Assembly (NCBI GenBank): GCA_017305815.1
Contig: JAFKJZ010000268.1
Location: 1 to 5,043 of the forward strand
Length of the DNA stretch: 5,043 nucleotides
Source of the DNA: Hyphomicrobiales bacterium
GTDB taxonomy: Bacteria > Pseudomonadota > Alphaproteobacteria > Rhizobiales > Kaistiaceae
Direction: 5' to 3'
This document shows positions 1 through 5,043 of this stretch, one piece after another. Below the pieces are notes generated by a model, which ran no database searches, had not been told where the DNA came from, and saw only the letters and a list, made by a program, of their open reading frames with translations. Position numbers and translations under genes: made by a program. Positions within the stretch are counted from its first letter, which is position 1. Every line of letters begins with the position of its first letter.

Positions 1-1
1 T

Positions 2-412
2 CGTGCGGCGCTCGCCGGCGAGCGAGCGGACCTGCCGAAGCCGGACGAGCACGTCATCCTCAAGGACGTCATCTCGAAGGAGCCGCTTGGCCCGGTGGTG
101 CGCGACGACGATCCGAAATGGGTCAATCTCGTGCGCTGGGTGCTGTTCGGCCTGATCGACGCGGAGGAGGTCGGGCTGAGCTCTACCTCCATCGCCGCCG
201 ACAAGGCGCAGCAGGCCGGCCTGCTCGGTGCCTTGAGCGGGCCGCCGCTCGGATTGTCGGATGCCTGGCTCACCCAGGTGATCGGCGGCGTCGGCAATAT
301 CGGCGAGATCTTCGACCGCAATCTCGGCGAGGACACGCCGATGCAACTCTCCCGTGGTATCAACGCCCTCTGGACGCAAGGCGGAATCCTCTATGCGCCG
401 CCCATTCAATAA
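2..412 (+). CDS. aapJ: General L-amino-acid ABC transporter, periplasmic substrate-binding protein (AapJ family), C-terminal part
   Basis: This is the last 136 residues of a gene whose start lies before the window; the frame is open from base 2 to the TAA at 410-412. AapJ-family proteins bind a broad range of L-amino acids in the periplasm and deliver them to the AapQ/AapM permeases and AapP ATPase. Family-typical stretches are visible: HVILKDVISKEPLGPVV near the window start, then W(V)NLVRWVLFGLIDAEE, the VGNIGEIFDRNLG segment and the closing RGINALWTQGGILYAPP. The region between the IDAEE and LGLSDAW segments looks divergent from the AapJ proteins I remember, so this may be a paralogue rather than the main Aap receptor. 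The gene normally followed by aapQ is followed here by an L,D-transpeptidase that starts 20 bases before its stop. Family is confident; the exact substrate range is inferred. Confidence 0.88.
   Translation, partial: RAALAGERADLPKPDEHVILKDVISKEPLGPVVRDDDPKWVNLVRWVLFGLIDAEEVGLSSTSIAADKAQQAGLLGALSGPPLGLSDAWLTQVIGGVGNIGEIFDRNLGEDTPMQLSRGINALWTQGGILYAPPIQ
378..386 (+). promoter_or_regulatory. Ribosome binding site for the L,D-transpeptidase
   Basis: The purine-rich AAGGCGGAA lies 6 bases before the ATG at 393 and inside the end of aapJ. It is an imperfect Shine-Dalgarno match. It favours ATG 393 over the in-frame GTG at 354, because starting at 393 also gives a normal-length signal peptide. Confidence 0.5.
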
Positions 413-503
413 CGCCCCGATCCGTCGTTTCGCCCTCCGGCTCTGCGCGGGAGCTTTTCTCGCGCTCGCGCCGATGTTGCCAAGCGTTCCGGCGGCCGAG
501 GCC
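393..503 (+). other. Sec-type signal peptide of the L,D-transpeptidase
   Basis: Residues 1-37 have a positively charged start with four arginines, a hydrophobic stretch (FALRLCAGAFLALAP) and an AEA motif at 35-37, giving predicted cleavage before ASVEEM. The cysteine in the core is not in a lipobox setting, so a lipoprotein is not indicated. Cleavage one residue later is equally possible. Confidence 0.75.
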
Positions 504-2066
504 GCCAGCGTCGAGGAGATGCAGCGGAACCTCGCCGTCATCCGCATCAACGCCATCGACCTGCTGGCGCGTGAGCCAAGGCTGCCCTTGCCGATCCAGC
601 AGCGCCGCGACGTGCTGCGCGCCTATTACGAGGAGCAGGCGGGCGAGCTTCTCTGGCTGCGCGATGACCGGGCCGAGGCGCTGGTCGCGATCCTGAACGA
701 CGCCGGCGCGGACGGCCTGCGGCCGGACGACTATCCGACCGACCAGCTTCTCTCGCTGATGCAGCGCGCCGATCCCGAGGATTTCCGCGGCCTTGCGCTG
801 ATCGAGCTCTATTTTTCCGCTGCCTTTCTGGAATATAGCGCCGATCTCTCCGTCGGCCGCTTCCTGCCCAGCAAGGTCGATCCCAACTTCTTCCTGAAGA
901 CGCGCACCTTCGACCAGGCGGCGGCGCTGCAGGCGATATCGAGGGTCGACGACCTCGACGAGTATTTTGACGTCGCCCAGCCGCCGAGCAGCTATTACGC
1001 GTCGCTTCGGGGCGCGCTGGCGCAATATCGCGAGCTTCAGGCCGAGGGTGGATGGGAGCCGGTTCCTCTTGGCCCGACGCTGAAGCCGGGCATGACCGAC
1101 CCGCGCGTTGGCGCTCTTCGCGAGCGGCTCGCGGTCACAGACGGCGCCGATCCGGCCGCGGCTGGAAATGCCGAGCTCTATGACGCGGAGCTGGTAAAGG
1201 CGGTCGAGCGCTTCCAGGCGCGCCACGGCCTCGATGTCGACGGTGTCGTCGGGCCGGCGGCGCTGGTCGCGATGAACGTGCCGATCGAGGACCGCATTCA
1301 GGAAATCGAGCTGGCGATGGAGCGCTGGCGCTGGATGCCGCGCGATCTCGGCCAGCAATATCTGATGGTCAACATCGCCGGCTTCGAGCTGCGCCGGGTC
1401 AGGGACGGCCAGGCCGAGGAGCGCATGTCGGTCGTCGTCGGCAAGCCCTATAGCCGCACGCCGGTGTTCAGCGACCAGGTCCGCTATATCGAGCTCAACC
1501 CCTACTGGACGGTCCCGGCCGGCATCGCCGTCAAGGAACAGCTCGGCAAGCTGCGCTCCAACCCCGCCAGTCTCGCCTCGCAGGGGTTCCAGGCCGTGCG
1601 CGGCAAGGACGTCTATGACCTTACCTCGATCAACTGGTCGAGCTACGGGCCGGGCAATTTCCCGTTCCAGCTGCGCCAGCAGCCGGGACCGAAGAACGCG
1701 CTCGGCCGGGTCAAGTTCATGTTCCCGAACCAGCATGACGTCTATCTGCACGATACGCCCTCGCGCAGCGCGTTCTCGAAGGCCGAGCGCGCCTTCAGCC
1801 ATGGCTGCATCCGGCTGAGCCGGCCGCTTGAACTTGCCCTTCAGGTGCTGACGGCCGGCGGCATTTCCGGCTGGAACATGGACCGGATCAACAAGGTCGT
1901 GGCGACGGAGAAGAATACCGTCGTCAAGCTCGCCACGCCGCTGCCGATCCACTTGACCTATCTCACCGCCTGGGTCGACGACGACGGCGTCAATTTCCGC
2001 AAGGACATCTACAACCAGGACGCCAAGCTGCTGGCTGCCCTCGACGGCAAGGCGCTGGCCTGGTGA
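393..2066 (+). CDS. Exported L,D-transpeptidase, YcbB/LdtD family, with peptidoglycan-binding domain
   Basis: This 557-residue enzyme should act in the periplasm, forming L,D (3-3) peptide cross-links in peptidoglycan or attaching proteins to it. Residues 1-37 form a signal peptide: basic RRPFNNAPIRR, a hydrophobic core, and an AEA cleavage site before ASVEE. Residues about 38-225 match the N-terminal scaffold region of YcbB proteins. About 228-292 is a PG_binding_1 domain ending in FQARHGLDVDGVVGPAAL. From about 320 comes the YkuD domain, with NPYWTVP, a long capping-type insertion, His453 (YLHDTPS) and the SHGCIRL motif holding His470 and catalytic Cys472. The His-Cys spacing of 19 equals that of E. 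coli LdtD as I recall it. The C-terminus (about 516-543, LTYLTAWVDDDG) is also family-typical. E. coli YcbB is somewhat longer (615 residues). A GTG at 354 would add 13 residues before the signal peptide and is less likely. The start lies inside aapJ, so co-transcription and coupling are probable. Cross-linking versus protein anchoring cannot be told from sequence. Confidence 0.93.
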   Translation: MRRPFNNAPIRRFALRLCAGAFLALAPMLPSVPAAEAASVEEMQRNLAVIRINAIDLLAREPRLPLPIQQRRDVLRAYYEEQAGELLWLRDDRAEALVAILNDAGADGLRPDDYPTDQLLSLMQRADPEDFRGLALIELYFSAAFLEYSADLSVGRFLPSKVDPNFFLKTRTFDQAAALQAISRVDDLDEYFDVAQPPSSYYASLRGALAQYRELQAEGGWEPVPLGPTLKPGMTDPRVGALRERLAVTDGADPAAAGNAELYDAELVKAVERFQARHGLDVDGVVGPAALVAMNVPIEDRIQEIELAMERWRWMPRDLGQQYLMVNIAGFELRRVRDGQAEERMSVVVGKPYSRTPVFSDQVRYIELNPYWTVPAGIAVKEQLGKLRSNPASLASQGFQAVRGKDVYDLTSINWSSYGPGNFPFQLRQQPGPKNALGRVKFMFPNQHDVYLHDTPSRSAFSKAERAFSHGCIRLSRPLELALQVLTAGGISGWNMDRINKVVATEKNTVVKLATPLPIHLTYLTAWVDDDGVNFRKDIYNQDAKLLAALDGKALAW

Positions 2067-2082
2067 GGATGAGCCTCGGCTG

Positions 2083-2095
2083 AACCGTGACGGTT
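2083..2095. terminator. Short inverted repeat in the convergent gap, possible weak bidirectional terminator
   Basis: AACCG-TGA-CGGTT is a perfect 5-bp stem with a 3-base loop, lying 17 bases after the L,D-transpeptidase stop and 38 bases beyond the sitD stop on the other strand. The stem is short and no T-tract follows on either strand, so it is not a convincing intrinsic terminator. Its position between convergent genes is the main argument. The rest of 2067-2132 holds nothing I can recognise. Confidence 0.25.
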
Positions 2096-2132
2096 GGCGC
2101 CTTTGATGCGCTGAGCAACCCATCTCGATTGC

Positions 2133-2984
2133 CTATGAAAGACCGGCTTCCTCCGTCTCCATGCGCGCCGCCCGCCGCTTGGAGACGATGAACGCGGCGA
2201 TGAAGATCATCGTCAGCAGCAGCACGATGGTCGGCGCCGGGGCGCTGTCGAGGAAGAAGCTCAGATAGACGCCGGCCAGCGAGGCGAGGACGGCGATCGT
2301 CGCCGCCAGCCAGAGCATCGCGCCGAAGCGCTTGGTCAGCAGGAAGGCGATGGCGCCGGGCGAAACCAGCATCGCGATGGCGAGGATGATGCCGACCGCC
2401 TTCAGCGCGCCGACGATGGCAAGCGACAGGATCGCCAGCAGCCCGTAGTGTAGCCAGTTGACCGGCAGGCCGACGACCTTCGCCTGGATTGGGTCGAAGG
2501 CGTGCAGCAGCAGGTCGCGCCATTTGATGGCGAGCAGGCCGGTGATGACGAGCGCGATGATCCCCGTCTCGGCGATGTCGCGGCCCCCCACGCCCAGCAT
2601 GTCGCCGAACAGGATGTGGTCGAGGTGAACGTCGGTCTCGATCTTGGTGTAGAGCACGATGCCGAGGCCGAACATGCCGGAAAAGACGATGCCCATCACC
2701 GTATCCTGCTTGATGCGGCTGTTTGCCTTGAGATAGCCGCTCGCGAGCGCGCAGCCCATGCCGGCGACGAATGCGCCGATGGCGAGGGGCGCGCCGACGA
2801 TATAGGCGATGACGACGCCCGGCAGCACGGCATGCGAGATCGCGTCGCCCATCAGCGACCAGCCCTTGAGCACCAGGTAGCAGGAGAGCAGGGCGGTCGG
2901 CACGGCGACCAGCGCCGAGATGACGAGCGCGTTGCGCATGAACTCGAACTGCAGCGGTTGCAGCAGCGTTTCCAGCAGAGTCAT
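2133..2984 (-). CDS. sitD: Manganese/iron ABC transporter permease SitD (ABC-3 family)
   Basis: This 283-residue inner-membrane protein is one of two permeases that should together form the Mn(II)/Fe(II) channel energised by SitB. It has roughly eight hydrophobic segments, fits the usual ABC-3 permease length, and ends in a basic cytoplasmic tail (SKRRAARME). The family hallmark LKGWSLMGDAISHAVLPG sits at about residues 39-56. It contains Asp47 and His51, a D-x3-H pair at the position where related manganese permeases coordinate metal in the membrane. DVHLDHILFGDMLGV and SPGAIAFLLTKRF are also SitD-like. The ATG at 2984-2982 overlaps the sitC stop by 4 bases (ATGA), with GGTGGAG 8 bases upstream. 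The stop is TAG at 2135-2133. It is the last gene of the run. Manganese versus iron preference is inferred from family, not shown. Confidence 0.92.
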   Translation of the reverse strand: MTLLETLLQPLQFEFMRNALVISALVAVPTALLSCYLVLKGWSLMGDAISHAVLPGVVIAYIVGAPLAIGAFVAGMGCALASGYLKANSRIKQDTVMGIVFSGMFGLGIVLYTKIETDVHLDHILFGDMLGVGGRDIAETGIIALVITGLLAIKWRDLLLHAFDPIQAKVVGLPVNWLHYGLLAILSLAIVGALKAVGIILAIAMLVSPGAIAFLLTKRFGAMLWLAATIAVLASLAGVYLSFFLDSAPAPTIVLLLTMIFIAAFIVSKRRAARMETEEAGLS

Positions 2985-3841
2985 GCGGCGGTCTCCACCA
3001 GCGCTTCGGCGGTGCGGCGGCGGGCGGCGAGCAGGCCGTGCTTGGGGGCGAACACGAAGGCAGCGAGGAAGATCAGTGTCTGCAGCACGACGATGATGCC
3101 GCCGGTGGCGCCGTCGAGGTAATAGCTCGCATAGGCGCCGGTGAAGCTGGTTAGCGCGCCGACAGCGACGCTGATCGCGAGCAGGCGCGGGAAGCGGTCG
3201 GTGAGCAGATAGGCGGTGGCGCCCGGCGTCACCACCATGGCGATGACGAGGAAGGCGCCGACCGTCTGCAGCGCCGCCACCGTGCAGGCCGAGAGCAGGG
3301 TGAAGAACAGGATCTTCAGGAAGGTCGGATTGAGGCCGATCGAGCGGGCGTGGCTCTCGTCGAAGAAGGTGACCATCAGGTCCTTCCATTTCGCCAGGAG
3401 GATGGCGAGCGACAGGAAGCCGATGATGGCGAGCTGCAGCGTATCCTCCGGCGTGATGGCCAGGATGTTGCCGAGCACGATGGTCTGGATGTTCACGGCG
3501 GTCGGCGACAGCGACACCATGAAGAGGCCGAGACCGAAGAAGCCGGTGAAGATCAGGCCGATGATCGCGTCTTCCTTCAGCCGCGTGCGCTGGTTCAGGA
3601 ACAGCATCGCGGCGGCGGCGAGCCCGCCGGAGAAGAAGGCGCCGATGGAAAACGGCAGGCCGAGCATGTAGGCGCCGGCGACGCCGGGCACGATCGAGTG
3701 GGAGAGGGCGTCGCCGATCAGCGACCAGCCCTTCAGCATCAGATAGGCGGAGAGGAAGGCGCAGACGCCGCCGACCAGCGCGCTGACCCACATGGCATTG
3801 AGCATGTAGCCATAGGAGAACGGCTCGAGGAGGATCGCCAT
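2981..3841 (-). CDS. sitC: Manganese/iron ABC transporter permease SitC (ABC-3 family)
   Basis: This 286-residue permease is paralogous to SitD and likely pairs with it as a heterodimer in the inner membrane, receiving metal from SitA. Roughly eight hydrophobic segments are visible. The hallmark LKGWSLIGDALSHSIVPG lies at about residues 36-53, with Asp44 and His48 in the same D-x3-H arrangement as in SitD. Other SitC-like stretches are SPTAVNIQTIVLGNILAIT, LLAKWKDLMVTFFDE (probable cytoplasmic coupling region) and VVTPGATAYLLTDRF. The C-terminus is a basic and polar tail (APKHGLLAARRRT). The ATG at 3841-3839 shares one base with the sitB stop (TGATG), and GGAGG lies 10 bases upstream. Its own stop overlaps the sitD start by 4 bases. 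Zinc permeases (ZnuB) belong to the same superfamily, but two permeases plus the SitA/SitB matches favour the Sit assignment. Confidence 0.92.
   Translation of the reverse strand: MAILLEPFSYGYMLNAMWVSALVGGVCAFLSAYLMLKGWSLIGDALSHSIVPGVAGAYMLGLPFSIGAFFSGGLAAAAMLFLNQRTRLKEDAIIGLIFTGFFGLGLFMVSLSPTAVNIQTIVLGNILAITPEDTLQLAIIGFLSLAILLAKWKDLMVTFFDESHARSIGLNPTFLKILFFTLLSACTVAALQTVGAFLVIAMVVTPGATAYLLTDRFPRLLAISVAVGALTSFTGAYASYYLDGATGGIIVVLQTLIFLAAFVFAPKHGLLAARRRTAEALVETAA
2993..2999 (-). promoter_or_regulatory. Ribosome binding site for sitD
   Basis: GGTGGAG on the minus strand, 8 bases before the ATG at 2984 and within the end of sitC. It supports the ATGA junction as the true sitD start. Confidence 0.6.
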
Positions 3842-4719
3842 CAGCGGCGCGCCTCCGCGCTTTCCGCGCCCGCCGCCGGCGGATCCGGCAACAGCAGCGG
3901 GCTCTCGTCGTCGGAGAGGATGTTGATCGGCCCGCTGCCGACCGTCGCCGGATCGAGCACAACATGGCGCAGGACGCCGCCGAAGGTCCGCTCCAGATTG
4001 GCCTTTGTGAAAGTCTCCCGCGTCGGGCCATGCGCGAGCACGGTGCGGTTGAGCAAGACGGCGCGATCGCAGAATTCCGGCACGCTGCCGAGATTGTGGG
4101 TCGAGACCAGCATCACCCGGCCCTCGTCGCGGAGGCCGCGCAGGAGCTCGATGATCGCGGCCTCCGTCTGCACATCGACGCCGGTGAAGGGCTCGTCGAG
4201 CAGGATGACGCGGCCATCCTGCGCCAGCGCGCGGGCGAGGAAGACGCGCTTCTTCTGGCCGCCGGACAATTCGCCGATCTGGCGCTTGCGCATCGCGCCC
4301 ATGCCGACCCGTTCGAGCGCCGCGTCGACGGCCGCGCGGTCGCGGGCCGTGGCGATGCGCAGGAAGTTCATGTGGCCGTAGCGGCCCATCATGACGACAT
4401 CCTCGACCAGCACCGGGAAGTTCCAGTCGACGTCCTCGCTCTGCGGCACATAGGCGACGAGGTTCAGCTTCAGCGCCGCCTCGATCGGCCGGCCGAGAAC
4501 GGTGATGTCGCCGCGCGCGACGCGGACGAAGCCCATGATCGCCTTGAACAGGGTCGACTTGCCGCTGCCGTTGACGCCGATCAGCGCCGTGATGGTGCCG
4601 GTCGGGATTTCGAAGCTGGCGTCGCGCAGCGCCGTGTGGCCGTTGCGATAGGTAACGGTGGCGTTCGTGACCGAGATGCCGGATGCCGGCGCGGAGCGGG
4701 CGGAAAGGGGCGCGTTCAT
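3841..4719 (-). CDS. sitB: Manganese/iron ABC transporter ATP-binding protein SitB
   Basis: This 292-residue cytoplasmic ATPase should drive metal import through SitC/SitD. All nucleotide-binding motifs are intact: Walker [10 protein letters not shown] (48-56), Q-loop Gln93 in [14 protein letters not shown], signature LSGGQ (151-155), Walker B VILLDE (171-176, catalytic Glu176), the D-loop region TGVD, and the switch His208 in VSTHN. The stretch [19 protein letters not shown] after the Q-loop is characteristic of Sit/Mnt-type manganese-iron ATPases. After the last fold motif ([10 protein letters not shown], ending near 255) comes a tail of about 37 residues with an acidic motif, [11 protein letters not shown], then an Ala/Pro-rich end. 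The ATG at 4719-4717 overlaps the sitA stop by 4 bases (ATGA), and GGGAGG lies 10 bases upstream, supporting this start. The stop shares one base with the sitC start. Confidence 0.95.
   Translation of the reverse strand: MNAPLSARSAPASGISVTNATVTYRNGHTALRDASFEIPTGTITALIGVNGSGKSTLFKAIMGFVRVARGDITVLGRPIEAALKLNLVAYVPQSEDVDWNFPVLVEDVVMMGRYGHMNFLRIATARDRAAVDAALERVGMGAMRKRQIGELSGGQKKRVFLARALAQDGRVILLDEPFTGVDVQTEAAIIELLRGLRDEGRVMLVSTHNLGSVPEFCDRAVLLNRTVLAHGPTRETFTKANLERTFGGVLRHVVLDPATVGSGPINILSDDESPLLLPDPPAAGAESAEARR
3852..3856 (-). promoter_or_regulatory. Ribosome binding site for sitC
   Basis: GGAGG on the minus strand, 10 bases before the ATG at 3841 and within the last codons of sitB. It supports the short TGATG junction as the true sitC start. 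Confidence 0.65.
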
Positions 4720-5042
4720 TCCGCGCTGGCCTCCCGCCGCGCGATCCCCTTTGCGATCGTCTCGGACGTGACGCGCAGGAGGTCGAGATAGGTCGGCACC
4801 GGGCCGCCAGCCTCGGAGAGGCTGTCGACATAGAGCACGCCGCCATAGGTGGCGCCGGTCTCGCGCGCCACCTGTTTGGCCGGGTTGGCCGAGATGGTGC
4901 TTTCGCTGAAGACGGCGGGAATGTTGTTGGCGCGCACGGCGTCGATCACCTTGCGCACCTGCTGCGGCGTGCCCTGCTGGTCGGCATTGATCGGCCAGAG
5001 GTAGAGCTCCTTCAGGCCGAAATCGCAGGCGAGATAGGAGAA
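4716..5042 (-). CDS. sitA: Manganese/iron ABC transporter periplasmic metal-binding protein SitA, C-terminal part
   Basis: Only the last 108 residues are present; the frame stays open to the window edge and the start lies beyond it. SitA is a cluster A-I (PsaA/ZnuA-type) metal receptor that captures Mn(II) or Fe(II) and docks on SitC/SitD. The visible part begins [20 protein letters not shown] and continues through [20 protein letters not shown]. It includes the Glu of FSESTIS and the Asp of YVDSLS, which correspond to the third and fourth metal ligands of this family; the two His ligands would be upstream, outside the window. The closing [18 protein letters not shown] is typical of the family's last helix. 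A GTG at 4958 is internal, not a start, since homology continues upstream of it. The TGA overlaps the sitB start by 4 bases, so sitA leads the operon as in rhizobial sitABCD. Any Mur/Fur operator would be upstream, out of view. Confidence 0.93.
   Translation of the reverse strand, partial: FSYLACDFGLKELYLWPINADQQGTPQQVRKVIDAVRANNIPAVFSESTISANPAKQVARETGATYGGVLYVDSLSEAGGPVPTYLDLLRVTSETIAKGIARREASAE
4730..4735 (-). promoter_or_regulatory. Ribosome binding site for sitB
   Basis: GGGAGG on the minus strand, 10 bases before the ATG at 4719 and within the end of sitA. It is a strong Shine-Dalgarno match that fixes the sitB start. Confidence 0.7.
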
Positions 5043-5043
5043 G

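Noticed and set aside
118..696. 192-codon plus-strand frame overlapping aapJ and the L,D-transpeptidase start
   Set aside because: It lies out of frame across two genes with clear homology and is Arg/Ser-rich with no motif.
360..2123. 587-codon open frame on the minus strand opposite the L,D-transpeptidase
   Set aside because: It is antisense to a gene with clear domains and catalytic residues. Its translation is rich in Arg, Ala and Asp with no recognisable motif, as expected for a shadow frame in GC-rich DNA.
2067..2132. Possible small RNA or extra promoter in the convergent gap
   Set aside because: The gap is too short and shows no promoter-like boxes; only the small inverted repeat stands out.
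2133..4031. 632-codon minus-strand frame that could look like a fusion protein ending in SitD
   Set aside because: The part before residue MTLLETLL is the wrong frame of sitC and the end of sitB, Arg-rich and without motifs. The real sitD begins at 2984 with its own ribosome binding site.
3350..4381. 343-codon plus-strand frame opposite sitB and sitC
   Set aside because: Antisense to two well-supported genes, low-complexity charged composition, no family resemblance.
3964..4791. 275-codon plus-strand frame opposite sitB and sitA
   Set aside because: Antisense shadow of intact SitB; composition of repeated Ala, Asp, Arg and His typical of GC-rich antisense frames.
2981..4846. 621-codon minus-strand frame ending in SitC
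   Set aside because: Its first half is an out-of-frame reading of sitA and sitB. SitB itself is intact in another frame, so this is not a fusion.
4716..5043. Mur/Fur operator or Mn riboswitch for the sit operon
   Set aside because: Such elements would lie upstream of sitA, whose start is outside the window; nothing in view supports one.

Overview
The window is GC-rich with dense, overlapping genes, and its proteins look alphaproteobacterial, most likely from the Hyphomicrobiales (Rhizobiales). This rests on remembered family resemblance: an AapJ-type amino-acid-binding protein, a SitABCD-type metal transporter of the rhizobial kind, and a YcbB-type L,D-transpeptidase. I cannot name a genus.

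Left part, plus strand (1-2066). The window opens inside the C-terminal 136 residues of a periplasmic general L-amino-acid-binding protein (AapJ family), which stops at 412. An exported YcbB-family L,D-transpeptidase (393-2066) begins inside that gene with a 20-base overlap. It carries a signal peptide, an N-terminal scaffold region, a peptidoglycan-binding domain and a YkuD catalytic domain with an intact SHGC site. The usual aapQ permease gene does not follow aapJ here.

Middle (2067-2132). A 66-base convergent intergenic gap holds one short perfect inverted repeat that could be a weak shared terminator. I see nothing else in it.

Right part, minus strand (5043 down to 2133). This is a tightly packed operon for a manganese/iron ABC importer, read sitA (C-terminal 108 residues only, running off the window), sitB (ATPase), sitC (permease) and sitD (permease). 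The three junctions overlap by 4, 1 and 4 bases, and each downstream start has a good Shine-Dalgarno sequence inside the preceding gene. SitA should capture Mn(II) or Fe(II) in the periplasm, SitC and SitD form the membrane channel, and SitB powers transport. The operon promoter and any Mur/Fur operator lie outside the window.

Both blocks are recognisable families with intact key residues. I found no strong case for an undescribed system. The oddest points are the orphan-looking aapJ joined to a cell-wall enzyme and the acidic C-terminal tail of SitB.
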